Assembly (NCBI GenBank): GCA_041485885.1
Contig: JBGPKL010000001.1
Span: 124,001-188,000 of the forward strand
DNA length: 64,000 nt
Source of the DNA: JACQFZ01 sp041485885
GTDB lineage: Bacteria > Pseudomonadota > Gammaproteobacteria > Acidiferrobacterales > Sulfurifustaceae
Direction: 5' to 3'
Each line of letters starts with the position of its first letter. Position 1 is the first letter of the stretch. The notes under the pieces were generated by a model that worked only from the letters and a program-made list of their open reading frames with translations, was not told where the DNA came from and searched no databases. Of the stretch, positions 15,756 through 24,687 are shown one piece after another. The translations under genes and the position numbers were made by a program.

Positions 15756-16396
15756 GATTGCTCTCGTTCTTGAAACAGCAACGTGTAGCGTCGCGCGGCG
15801 CTTTCCACGTCAGGTTGATCGAACACACCGGAGATCACCGCAAGCGCATCCGCCCCGGCGGCGATCAAGGCCGCGCCATTTTCCGGAGTGATCCCGCCGA
15901 TCGCAACCAGCGGCACGTTAAGACGTGTGCGCGCCGCGTGCAGTAACATCGGTTCCGCGCGCACCGCGTCGGGTTTCGTGGGCGAGGGGAAAAAGCCGCC
16001 GAACGCGACGTAGTTCGCACCGCCCGCGACGGCGCGCTCCGCGCGCGCCAGGTCGTTGTAGCATGACACTCCGATGAGCGCATCGGCGCCTAACAAATCG
16101 CGGGCGACGTCGATCGCCGCGTCGTGCCGACCGAGATGCACCCCATCTGCGCTCGCGCCGCGTGCCAGCTCGATGTCATCGTTCACGATGAAGCAGGCGC
16201 GGTGCGCGGTACAAGCGGAGCGCAGCGCCGCCGCGTGCTTCATTCGCTGGCCCGGCGAAAGGGTCTTGTCGCGATACTGGATGACGCGGGCGCCGCCCCG
16301 CAGCGCCTGTTCGACCGCGCGCGTCAATCGCGTTTCGTCGAGGTACAGCGTATCGGCGATCGCATACAGACCGCGAATTATCCGTATAACGTGCAT
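15752..16396 (-). CDS. thiE: Thiamine-phosphate synthase
   Basis: Joins HMP-pyrophosphate and the thiazole phosphate to thiamine phosphate. Signature blocks: VIQYRDK (38-44), FIVNDDIELA (69-78), GVHLGRHD (85-92) and, near the C-terminus, VAIGGITPEN. The frame continues for 61 codons upstream with no ThiE similarity. I place the start at the ATG at 16396, which overlaps the last base of the thiD stop (TAATG), giving 214 residues, the usual size. The stop overlaps the hemL start. It is the middle of a mixed haem/thiamine operon. Confidence 0.94.
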   Translation of the reverse strand: MHVIRIIRGLYAIADTLYLDETRLTRAVEQALRGGARVIQYRDKTLSPGQRMKHAAALRSACTAHRACFIVNDDIELARGASADGVHLGRHDAAIDVARDLLGADALIGVSCYNDLARAERAVAGGANYVAFGGFFPSPTKPDAVRAEPMLLHAARTRLNVPLVAIGGITPENGAALIAAGADALAVISGVFDQPDVESAARRYTLLFQEREQS

Positions 16397-17211
16397 TACA
16401 GACGGCTTTGCCGTTCGGCCAAGCGGCCCCAGTACAGCCGGTCGGGCAAGTGTTGACCCATCCCGAGGCGGTGGCCGTGCTTCAGCGTGTTCCAGGTGTA
16501 GTGCAACGCCTGAGCGATCGCATTGGCCGGATCGAGGCGATGCGCGAGCGCGCCGGCGCACGCGGCCGCGAGCGTGCAACCGGAACCGTGATAACTGTGC
16601 GGCAAGCGTTCGAAGCTAAAAGTATCGAGCAGACGCTTGTTCGCATAGAGCCGGTGCAACACTTGCGGCGTGGGTTCGTGGGTCCCGGTGATGAGCACGT
16701 AGTCGCATCCGAGCGACATCAATTCCTGCGCGCACGCATCGAGCGTGTCCGCGCCGGGCGCGAGTTGCCGCGCCTCTTCGCTGTTCGGCGTCACCAGCAG
16801 CGCACGCGGGAGCAACAGCACGCGCAGTGCCTCATCGAGCGGTTCGTCGGCGAGCGCCTGATGGTGGCCCGACGCTTGCACCGGGTCGACGATGAGCGGG
16901 ATCTCGGGATAGTCGTCGACGATGCTCGCGACCGCGCTCACGATGGCGGAGTTACAGAGCATGCCGGTCTTGAACGCGGCGACCGCCATATCCTCGAGGA
17001 GCGCGCGCGCCTGCGCGATGATCAGCTGCGGCGGCATGGCGGCGTATTGTTTGACGCCGCTCGTATCTTGCGCGGTCACGGCCGTGACGACGGCGGCTGG
17101 GTAGCAGCCCAGACTCGCGAGCGTGAGCACGTCCGCCGCCACACCCGCTCCCGCGGTCGGGTCCCATCCTCCGAAAGCCAGCACCACCGGTGGTTGAGTC
17201 GGCATCGTCAT
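16396..17211 (-). CDS. thiD: Hydroxymethylpyrimidine/phosphomethylpyrimidine kinase
   Basis: Phosphorylates HMP and HMP-phosphate for thiamine synthesis; ribokinase fold. Seen: FGGWDPTAGAGVAADV (about 13-28) with the glycine-rich substrate loop, VDPVQASGH, TPNSEEARQL and the anion-hole motif HGSGCTLAAACAGAL. About 271 residues. The start is at 17211, overlapping the hemH stop (ATGA); a second ATG two codons later (17205) is also possible. The frame upstream is open for 80 codons inside hemH but is not ThiD-like. No TPP riboswitch was seen in front of the operon. Confidence 0.94.
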   Translation of the reverse strand: MTMPTQPPVVLAFGGWDPTAGAGVAADVLTLASLGCYPAAVVTAVTAQDTSGVKQYAAMPPQLIIAQARALLEDMAVAAFKTGMLCNSAIVSAVASIVDDYPEIPLIVDPVQASGHHQALADEPLDEALRVLLLPRALLVTPNSEEARQLAPGADTLDACAQELMSLGCDYVLITGTHEPTPQVLHRLYANKRLLDTFSFERLPHSYHGSGCTLAAACAGALAHRLDPANAIAQALHYTWNTLKHGHRLGMGQHLPDRLYWGRLAERQSRL

Positions 17212-18218
17212 TGCAGCGCCCGCATCACGAGACCGCGTAGCGTCTCGATCAGGAGCGGATGCGCATTCAAGGCCGGCGCAACGCGATAGCGTTCGATGCC
17301 GCACGACCGCGCGAGTTCGGCATACGTCATGCCAAGCTCGTAAAGCGTCTCGACATGATCCGAGACGAAGGCGATCGGATACACCAACATTTGCTTGGCA
17401 CCGGCGTGCGCCTTCTCCCGGATTACATCGTCGACATAGGGCCGTAACCACTCGAGCGGGCCGACGCGGCTCTGATAGCAGAGCGTCACGTGCGGCCAGC
17501 CGAGGCGCAATCGTATCGCCGCCGCGGTCGCGACGATCTGCATCTCGTAGGGATCACCGGCATCGACGACTTTGCGCGGCAGTCCGTGCGCCGAGAGCAG
17601 CAACTCGACGCGATCGGGATTCGGTTGTGGGAACCCGGCTAGCTCGCGGCGTATGGTTTCGACTATCGCTTCTTGGTACGCCGGCTCGTCGTACCAAGCG
17701 CGGATGAGCTTTATCTGGGGACGATAATTCTGTCGTAGGCATTCGCGGTTAAAGGCATTGAAGCTGCTACCCGTGGTCGTCAGCGAGTACTGTGGGTACA
17801 GGGGAAGAAGAATCACTTGACCGTAGGCACGCTCCTTAAGCGCGGCAACCACCTCCGGTGCCATCGGATGCCAGTAACGCATGCAAACGTAGACATCGGC
17901 CGTTGTCTTGCGGAGGTCATTGCCTTCAGACGCGTCCGGCGCGTCGATCGCTACCGCGAGCGCGGCCTGTAGCGCTTGCGCCTGTGCCCGAGTGTTTTGC
18001 AGCAACGGCGAACCGCCTCCGATCGCCGCGTACCCCTTGGTGGCTTCGTGTGCGCGCCGGCGGCTGATGAGCGTTGCGAACGGACGCTGAGTGAGGCGGG
18101 CAAGCGGCAGCTTGAAGATATCCGGGTCGGAAAAGAGGTTGTACAGAAACGGTCGCACGGCATCGAGGGAGTCCGGACCTCCCAGATTAAGCAATACCAC
18201 CGCGACGCGCTGATCCAT
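17208..18218 (-). CDS. hemH: Ferrochelatase
   Basis: Inserts Fe(II) into protoporphyrin IX, the last step of haem synthesis. Recognisable blocks: VVLLNLGGPDSLDAVRPFL at the N-terminus, GGGSPLL, LLSAHGLPRKVVDAGDPY with the catalytic histidine, and AFVSDHVETLYELG near the C-terminus with the conserved glutamate. I prefer the ATG at 18218 (336 residues), since the ferrochelatase fold begins right there. An upstream ATG at 18308 would add 30 residues without similarity. First gene of the hemH-thiD-thiE-hemL operon, linked to thiD by ATGA. Confidence 0.94.
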   Translation of the reverse strand: MDQRVAVVLLNLGGPDSLDAVRPFLYNLFSDPDIFKLPLARLTQRPFATLISRRRAHEATKGYAAIGGGSPLLQNTRAQAQALQAALAVAIDAPDASEGNDLRKTTADVYVCMRYWHPMAPEVVAALKERAYGQVILLPLYPQYSLTTTGSSFNAFNRECLRQNYRPQIKLIRAWYDEPAYQEAIVETIRRELAGFPQPNPDRVELLLSAHGLPRKVVDAGDPYEMQIVATAAAIRLRLGWPHVTLCYQSRVGPLEWLRPYVDDVIREKAHAGAKQMLVYPIAFVSDHVETLYELGMTYAELARSCGIERYRVAPALNAHPLLIETLRGLVMRALQ

Positions 18219-18438
18219 GTTTTCGACGCTCGGCGGCGATTCTAACGCCGCGGTGCGGGTTTCACCATTTGGCGTGACATGGGACAATCTCGCGGCGTTG
18301 CGTCGCACCGGACCCTGTCGCTAGCGATATTTTTCGCTCCGCAGCGATGATGCTGCCAACGGATGTTCCGCTTTTTCCGAGTAGAAAACCATCGACGTCG
18401 GATTTGCCCCCGTAACAGAAATCGGTGCAAGACAGACA

Positions 18439-18603
18439 ATGAAAACCTACATGTGCGTGGTGTGCGGTTTCGTTTATGACGAAGAACAGGGTTTACCGCA
18501 GGAAGGGATCGCGCCCGGCACGCGCTGGGAAGACATTCCGGAGAACTGGAAATGTCCTGAGTGCGGGGCGGCCAAGAACGATTTTGAAATGATCGAAATC
18601 TAA
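18439..18603 (+). CDS. Rubredoxin
   Basis: A 54-residue protein with the two iron-binding knuckles CVVCG (6-10) and CPECG (39-43), YDEEQG after the first and the WEDIPENW stretch between them, exactly the rubredoxin layout. It binds one Fe with four cysteines and passes electrons, for example to an alkane hydroxylase or to superoxide/peroxide-detoxifying enzymes. It is alone: hemH is divergent and fadE begins 88 bp later. A CCACCG / CGGTGG hairpin follows the stop but lacks a T run. The neighbouring fatty-acid degradation genes make a link to alkane or lipid oxidation thinkable, not shown. Confidence 0.95.
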   Translation: MKTYMCVVCGFVYDEEQGLPQEGIAPGTRWEDIPENWKCPECGAAKNDFEMIEI

Positions 18604-18691
18604 GCAGCGCGCCCACCGCCCGGGCCGGTGGGGCATCTGTGTTATAAAGGCTTTTGCGTCGCACGGAGATAGGCACGCCTGAAGAAGGAGC

Positions 18692-21160
18692 ATGATGACT
18701 CTCGCCACGGTTCTCGCCACCCTCGTTGTCGTCTGGATCATCGCGTATCTGCGCACGCCGTTTTGGCTTGTTAGCGTTCTCGTCGGCGCCGCCTTGACGG
18801 GGCTGACGTATTCTTTTCCGTTTTCCCTCGCGGCGCTGGCGACGCTTTGGGTTGTGTTCCTCGTTGTTGCGGCCGGGCTCAATATACCGCCGCTGCGCCG
18901 CGCGCTAATCGGCAACCGCGCCTACGGCCTGTTTCGCAAACTCATGCCGCCGGTGTCGACAACCGAGCGCGAGGCGCTTGAGGCCGGGTCCGTATGGTGG
19001 GAGGCCGAATTTTTCAGCGGTAAGCCGAAATGGAAACGGCTGTTCAGTTTTTCTCCGTCGATACTTTCCCCCGAGGAACGCGCGTTCCTCGACGGGCCTG
19101 TCGAAGATCTCTGTCGGCGGCTCAACGATTGGGAAATCGAACACGACCGTCACGACCTTCCCCCCGAGGTGTGGGCATTCATCAAGTCCCAAGGTTTTTT
19201 TGGGATGATCATTCCGAAGAAGTACGGCGGCTTGGAGTTCTCCGCGCGCGCGCATTCCGAAGTCGTGATGAAAATCGCCTCACGCAGCATGACCGCCGCC
19301 GTTACCGTGATGGTGCCGAACTCGCTCGGCCCCGCGGAACTCCTAATGCACTACGGGACCGAGGAGCAAAAGAACCATTACCTTCCGCGTCTCGCACGCG
19401 GCGAGGAGATTCCGTGCTTCGCGCTCACCGGTCCGGAGGCGGGAAGCGACGCCGCCGCGATGCCGGATTACGGCGTGGTTTGCCGCGGCTCCTTCGAGGG
19501 CCGCAACGACGTGCTGGGTATCCGCCTCAATTGGGAAAAGCGCTACATCACACTCGGTCCGGTCGCGACCGTGCTCGGTCTCGCCTTCAAGCTCTACGAT
19601 CCCGATCAGTTGCTCGGCGGCGAGATCGAACGCGGCATCACCCTGGCGCTCATTCCAACCGATACGCCGGGCGTGCAAATCGGCAACCGGCATAATCCGT
19701 TGAACGTCGCGTTTCAGAACGGGCCAAACAGCGGTCGCGACGTTTTCATACCGCTCGACTGGTTGATCGGCGGACAAGAATATATCGGACAAGGTTGGCG
19801 TATGTTGGTCGAGCGTCTCGCGGTCGGCCGCGGCATTTCGCTGCCGGCGTTGAGCGTCGCCTCGGGCAAGATGGCGTCGCGCGGCACCGGCGCGTACGCG
19901 CGCATTCGTAAGCAGTTCAAAGTGCCGATCGGCCGCTTCGAGGGAATCGAAGAGGCGCTCGCTCGCATCGCGGGATACACCTATCTCATGGACGCCGCGC
20001 GACAGCTCACGTTGACGGGGCTCGACAGCGGCGAGCAACCCGCGGTCGTCTCCGCGATCATGAAATATCAGCTCACCGAGCACATGCGTCGTCTCGTCAA
20101 TGACGCGATGGACATACACGGCGGCTCGGGCATATGTCTAGGGCCGCGCAATTTTATCGGCGGCTCTTATCAGGCGTTGCCGATCAGCATTACCGTCGAA
20201 GGCGCGAATATTCTCACGCGATCGCTGATCATCTATGGCCAAGGCGTGGTGCGCTGCCATCCGCAATTGTGGCGCGAGATGCAGGCGACATCCGATACCG
20301 ATGTCACGCGCGCGCGCAAGGAATTCGACCGGGCGCTTTTCGCCCACATCGGATCGTTTCTTAGCAATATGGCGCGCGCTCTTTGGCTCGGCCTCACCGA
20401 TGCGCGATTGACGTATGTGCCGATCGGCGGACCGGCGCGACGTTATGTGCAGCGCCTGACGCGTTACAGCGCCGCGTTCGCGTTGATCTCGGACGTCGCG
20501 TTGTTCACGCTCGGTGGTTCGCTCAAGCGCAGCGAAAAACTCTCGGGCCGGTTGGCCGATGCCTTGAGTCTCTTTTATCTCGCCTCCGCGACGATCAAGC
20601 GTTTCGAGGACCAGGGACGACCCGCGGAAGACGAACCGTTGCTCGAGTGGGCGTGCCAAGACATGCTCTATCGCTTGGAGCAGGCGCTCGTCGGTGTGCT
20701 GCACAATTTTCCGAGCCGCGCGGCGGCGCTGTTTGCGCGCCTATTTACCTTTCCGCTCGGCGCGCGCGCGCGTCCACCGAGCGATGTCGTGGGCCATCGC
20801 GCCGCCGCCGTTCTGCTCCAGCCGTCCGCGGCGCGCGACCGGTTGACCGCGGGAATTTTTCTGCCGAGCGATCCGAGTTCGGCGATCGGTCGAATGGAAG
20901 ACGCGCTGCCGAAAGTGATCGCCGCCGAGTCGGTCGAGCGCAAACTGGAACATCTCGCGGACGCGCTGGTGTCGTTGACACACGAGGGGCTGATCGATTC
21001 GGCGCGCGCGCAAGGTTTAATAAGCGTCACCGAAGCGGAGCTCGCACGCGCCGCGCACGCGGCGCGCCGCGCGGCGATCGCGGTGGACGATTTTCCGCCG
21101 ACCGAGTGGACGCATCGGCAAACTGACTCTCGATCTTTTTCCGGCAGTAGGTCGGGGTAA
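18692..21160 (+). CDS. fadE: Acyl-CoA dehydrogenase FadE
   Basis: FAD enzyme for the first oxidation of each beta-oxidation round. The 822-residue length and an N-terminal hydrophobic region (VLATLVVVWIIAYL, then two more stretches up to about 70) mark the large membrane-associated FadE type of gammaproteobacteria rather than the 380-residue short ACADs. Core motifs: CFALTGPEAGSDAAAMPDYG near 250-270 and DIHGGSGICLG near 475-485. The last 250 residues are the DUF1974-type C-terminal part. GAAGGAG ends one base before the first ATG and four bases before the second, so the second ATG may be used. It opens a fadE-fadI-fadJ-fadD cluster. Confidence 0.94.
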   Translation: MMTLATVLATLVVVWIIAYLRTPFWLVSVLVGAALTGLTYSFPFSLAALATLWVVFLVVAAGLNIPPLRRALIGNRAYGLFRKLMPPVSTTEREALEAGSVWWEAEFFSGKPKWKRLFSFSPSILSPEERAFLDGPVEDLCRRLNDWEIEHDRHDLPPEVWAFIKSQGFFGMIIPKKYGGLEFSARAHSEVVMKIASRSMTAAVTVMVPNSLGPAELLMHYGTEEQKNHYLPRLARGEEIPCFALTGPEAGSDAAAMPDYGVVCRGSFEGRNDVLGIRLNWEKRYITLGPVATVLGLAFKLYDPDQLLGGEIERGITLALIPTDTPGVQIGNRHNPLNVAFQNGPNSGRDVFIPLDWLIGGQEYIGQGWRMLVERLAVGRGISLPALSVASGKMASRGTGAYARIRKQFKVPIGRFEGIEEALARIAGYTYLMDAARQLTLTGLDSGEQPAVVSAIMKYQLTEHMRRLVNDAMDIHGGSGICLGPRNFIGGSYQALPISITVEGANILTRSLIIYGQGVVRCHPQLWREMQATSDTDVTRARKEFDRALFAHIGSFLSNMARALWLGLTDARLTYVPIGGPARRYVQRLTRYSAAFALISDVALFTLGGSLKRSEKLSGRLADALSLFYLASATIKRFEDQGRPAEDEPLLEWACQDMLYRLEQALVGVLHNFPSRAAALFARLFTFPLGARARPPSDVVGHRAAAVLLQPSAARDRLTAGIFLPSDPSSAIGRMEDALPKVIAAESVERKLEHLADALVSLTHEGLIDSARAQGLISVTEAELARAAHAARRAAIAVDDFPPTEWTHRQTDSRSFSGSRSG

Positions 21161-21186
21161 GCGCAGGCGCCGCCCGAGGAGACGCG

Positions 21187-22485
21187 ATGCCGCAAAACCG
21201 AGCTTACATTGTCGACGGTGCGCGCACGCCGTTTCTAAAAGCGCGCGCGGCGCCGGGACCGTTCTCAGCATCCGACCTCGGCGTGGCCGTTGGGCGGCCG
21301 TTGCTCGCGCGCATGCCGTTTGCGACTACCGCGATCGATGAGGTCATCGTCGGCTGTGTCATCCCCGGACCGGACGAGGCCAACATCGCGCGCATCATCG
21401 CGCTGCGGCTGGGTTGCGGCGATAAAGTGCCGGCGCACACCGTGCAACGCAACTGCGCGTCCGGCTTGCAGGCGATCGCCGCCGGCGTGGAGCGGATCGA
21501 GCTTGGCCAAGCCCATCTCGTTCTCGCCGGCGGGACCGAGGCGATGAGTCGCGCGCCCATACTATGGAATATGTCGATGGCGGCGTGGCTTGGCGGTGTG
21601 CTGGGCGCTCGCGGTCTTGTTGAGCGCGTGCGTGCGCTCGCTCGGTTTCGGCCGCGCCATCTGCAGCCGGTTTATTCCCTACTGCTCGGTCTGACCGACC
21701 CCATCGTGAAACTTTCGATGGGCCAAACCGCCGAAGTGCTGGCGCATCGTTTCGGCATTTCGCGCGAAGCGCAGGACGCTTACGCGTTGCAGAGCCATCG
21801 CCGGCTGGCCGCTTGGTTCGACGGTGGGTACGCGGCGAACGAGGTCGAAGTGCTGTATGAGCCGCGCGGAAAGTTCTACGCCGACGACACCGGCTTGCGC
21901 CGCGACACCGATATGGTGCAGCTCGCGAAACTCAAGCCCGCGTTCGACACGAAATACGGGCAAGTGACCTCGGGTAATAGCTCTCAAGTCACCGATGGCG
22001 CGGCGCTATTGGTGCTGGCAAGCGAAGACGCCGTCCGTCGCTATCAGCTGCCCGTGCTCGGGGAGTGGTTGGGTCATTCGTGGGCCGGCGTCGATCCGCG
22101 CCAAATGGGGCTCGGACCGGTGCATGCGGTTGCGAAGCTGCTCACGCGGCATCAAGTGAAAATGCATGAGCTAAAGCAAATGGAACTGAACGAAGCATTC
22201 GCCGCCCAGGTGCTTGCCTGCCAGGCTGCTTGGGACAGCGCGGACTACGCGCGCTCGGAGCTTGGGCTCGATGCTCCACTCGGCGCGATGGATCCGGATC
22301 GCCTGAATCCCGAAGGCGGCGCGATCGCTTGCGGCCATCCGGTCGGAACGTCGGGCGCGCGCCTCGTTCTGCACTTGCTCAAATCGCTCAAGCACAAAGG
22401 CGGCGGCAGCGGTGTGGCCGCGCTTTGCATCGGCGGCGGTCAAGGTGGCGCGATGCTCCTGCGCGCGACCGACGGTGCGGCTTGA
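21187..22485 (+). CDS. fadI: Acetyl-CoA acyltransferase (3-ketoacyl-CoA thiolase), FadI type
   Basis: Thiolytic cleavage of 3-ketoacyl-CoA, last step of beta-oxidation. The nucleophile is C90 in QRNCASGLQAIAAG. The C-terminal active-site block is CGHPVGTSGARLVL, with C382, preceded by the NEAFAAQV motif. The 432-residue length and the insertion between them fit the FadI/trifunctional beta-subunit branch, not FadA. The stop codon overlaps the start of the next gene (TGATG), so the two subunits are co-translated, as expected for an alpha2beta2 complex. Confidence 0.93.
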   Translation: MPQNRAYIVDGARTPFLKARAAPGPFSASDLGVAVGRPLLARMPFATTAIDEVIVGCVIPGPDEANIARIIALRLGCGDKVPAHTVQRNCASGLQAIAAGVERIELGQAHLVLAGGTEAMSRAPILWNMSMAAWLGGVLGARGLVERVRALARFRPRHLQPVYSLLLGLTDPIVKLSMGQTAEVLAHRFGISREAQDAYALQSHRRLAAWFDGGYAANEVEVLYEPRGKFYADDTGLRRDTDMVQLAKLKPAFDTKYGQVTSGNSSQVTDGAALLVLASEDAVRRYQLPVLGEWLGHSWAGVDPRQMGLGPVHAVAKLLTRHQVKMHELKQMELNEAFAAQVLACQAAWDSADYARSELGLDAPLGAMDPDRLNPEGGAIACGHPVGTSGARLVLHLLKSLKHKGGGSGVAALCIGGGQGGAMLLRATDGAA

Positions 22486-24614
22486 TGAGCACCGACACGG
22501 CGACGGTGGTTCGCCCCATTGAACGGACGGTGTTGCGCCATTGGCGGCTGGAATTCGGGCAGATCGATACCGTCGGGCGCCTCGTCGCGGTGGCGCCCGA
22601 CGAGGAAATCGCGCTACTCACGCTCGATGTCGCCGATCAGTCGACGAATGTGCTGTCGCGGGAGGTCGTCGAGGAGCTTGAGCGACTGCTAGGGAGTATC
22701 GCGACCCGGCACGTCCGCGGCCTCATCGTACGCTCGACGAAACCGTCGGGGTTCGTCGCCGGCGCGGACGTGCGTGAGTTCGGGAAAATCACCGACGCCA
22801 CGGAGGCGGCGGAGTTGGCGCGTCAGGGGCAAGGAGTTCTCGATCGACTGCAAACTCTGCCGTTTCCCTCGGTTGCTTTGATCCACGGTTTTTGCCTGGG
22901 CGGCGGGCTTGAGCTCGCGCTCGCTTGCACGTATCGAATCGCCAGGGACGATCCTGCCACGCGCCTCGGCCTGCCCGAAGTCCGCCTGGGCATCCATCCG
23001 GGATTCGCGGGCACGGTGCGTTTGCCGGAACGGATTGGTCATCTACCGGCGCTCGATCTCATGATGACCGGGCGCGCGATCTCCGCGGGCGAAGCGCGCC
23101 GCCTCGGACTGGTCGATGACGTCGTACCCGAACGTCATCTGCTCTACGCGGCGCAGAGCTTCCTCAAGCGTCGTCCGCCGCGGCGGTCGCCAGCGTGGTA
23201 TCACCGGATGGCCGGATTGAAACCGATCCGCCCGCTGGTCGCGCGAGTGCTTGCGCGAAGGCTGCGCGCGCGCGCGGCGCCGCATCATTATCCGGCGCCG
23301 TATCGTATCCTCGAGCTTTGGCGCAATGGGGCATCGGCGACGACGGAGGCGATTTCACTCGGCGAGCTACTCGTCGGGCGCACCAGCCGTAATTTGGTGC
23401 ATGTCTTTTTGCTCGGCGAGGAGTTGAAGCGAGGCGGCCGGACGCACGAGCACCGCGTCCAGGCCGTGCACGTAGTGGGCGCCGGTGTGATGGGGGCCGA
23501 CATCGCGATGTGGGCCGCGGCGCGAGGTTTTTCGGTCACCCTGCAAGATCAGAAACCCGAGATTCTGGCGCGCGCCACGACTCGTGCGCGCGAATTCTTT
23601 CAGCGTCAGCTCAAAGATCCCTCGCTGGTTCAAGCGGCGATGGATCGACTGATGCCCGATCTACCCGGCGATGGATTGCGCCGCGCGGACCTGGTTATCG
23701 AGGCGATCGTCGAGAAGGCCGAGGCGAAGCAGGCGCTTTTTCGCGATATCGAAACGCGCGCTCGCCCTGACGCGTTATTCGCGACTAACACGTCGTCGAT
23801 CCCGCTGGAAACGATCGCGCCGGCGCTGCGCGATCCCTCGCGCCTAGTGGGCCTGCATTTCTTCAACCCGGTCGCGCGCATGCAGCTCGTCGAGCTGGTG
23901 CGGGGGAAACAAACCGCGGCGACCGCGTTGAACCGCGCGCGCGCCTGGACCGTCGCGATCGATCGTTTGCCGCTCGATGTCATGAGTAGCCCGGGATTTT
24001 TGGTGAACCGCGTGCTGACGCCTTATCTACTCGAGGCGGTGAAATTGTTGGAGGAAGGCATCTCCGGCCCCGCCATCGACCGTGCCGCCGTCGATTTCGG
24101 CATGCCGATGGGACCGATCGAGTTGGCCGATACGATCGGTTTGGACATTTGTCTTTCCGTAGCGGAAACGCTGGCGGGTCCGCTCGGTGTGCCGGTGCCC
24201 GCGGAGCTGCGTGAGCTGGTCGCGCACGGACGGCTCGGCAAAAAGAGCGGGCACGGCTTCTATCGTTACGACGCCAAGGGACGACTGCGGCGGCGCTTGC
24301 GCTCGAAAGCGGATCGGGTGCCGCCGCACGTTCCGATTACCGAACGGCTGGTATTGCGGCTGTTGAACGAAGCGATGGCTTGTCTGCGCGAGGGCGTGAT
24401 CAACGACCCGAGCGACGTGGACGCGGGGATGGTCTACGGCACCGGGTTTGCTCCGTATCTAGGCGGGCCGATGCGCTACGCCGAGAGTCTCGGCGCGACG
24501 GGCATCGGCCACAGCTTGTATCGGTTATCGCAAGAATACGGCGAGCGTTTCACGCCGGACCCGGGGTGGTCCCAGCCCGAATTGCTGGCGTCGCGCGGTT
24601 CGCGCTCGAGCTGA
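22485..24614 (+). CDS. fadJ: Enoyl-CoA hydratase / 3-hydroxyacyl-CoA dehydrogenase, FadJ type
   Basis: Bifunctional alpha subunit of the beta-oxidation complex. Residues 1-300 form an enoyl-CoA hydratase (GFVAGADVREF, HGFCLGGGLELALA oxyanion region, LPEVRLGIHPGFAGTVRLPE). An NAD-binding Rossmann motif VVGAGVMGADIAMWAA starts near 329, followed by EAIVEKAEAKQALF, the catalytic block GLHFFNPVARMQLVE, and GFLVNRVLTPYL, then the C-terminal dimer domain. 709 residues from the ATG at 22485, which overlaps the fadI stop; the frame is open further upstream inside fadI but that part is not protein-like. Partner of the thiolase encoded just before it. Confidence 0.93.
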   Translation: MSTDTATVVRPIERTVLRHWRLEFGQIDTVGRLVAVAPDEEIALLTLDVADQSTNVLSREVVEELERLLGSIATRHVRGLIVRSTKPSGFVAGADVREFGKITDATEAAELARQGQGVLDRLQTLPFPSVALIHGFCLGGGLELALACTYRIARDDPATRLGLPEVRLGIHPGFAGTVRLPERIGHLPALDLMMTGRAISAGEARRLGLVDDVVPERHLLYAAQSFLKRRPPRRSPAWYHRMAGLKPIRPLVARVLARRLRARAAPHHYPAPYRILELWRNGASATTEAISLGELLVGRTSRNLVHVFLLGEELKRGGRTHEHRVQAVHVVGAGVMGADIAMWAAARGFSVTLQDQKPEILARATTRAREFFQRQLKDPSLVQAAMDRLMPDLPGDGLRRADLVIEAIVEKAEAKQALFRDIETRARPDALFATNTSSIPLETIAPALRDPSRLVGLHFFNPVARMQLVELVRGKQTAATALNRARAWTVAIDRLPLDVMSSPGFLVNRVLTPYLLEAVKLLEEGISGPAIDRAAVDFGMPMGPIELADTIGLDICLSVAETLAGPLGVPVPAELRELVAHGRLGKKSGHGFYRYDAKGRLRRRLRSKADRVPPHVPITERLVLRLLNEAMACLREGVINDPSDVDAGMVYGTGFAPYLGGPMRYAESLGATGIGHSLYRLSQEYGERFTPDPGWSQPELLASRGSRSS

Positions 24615-24687
24615 ATCGCGCGGTCGGCTTTACGCGCTGGGTTTTCATCCCTTAAGGTAAGCCCGCGATAAAAGGACGGTGCCTGAT

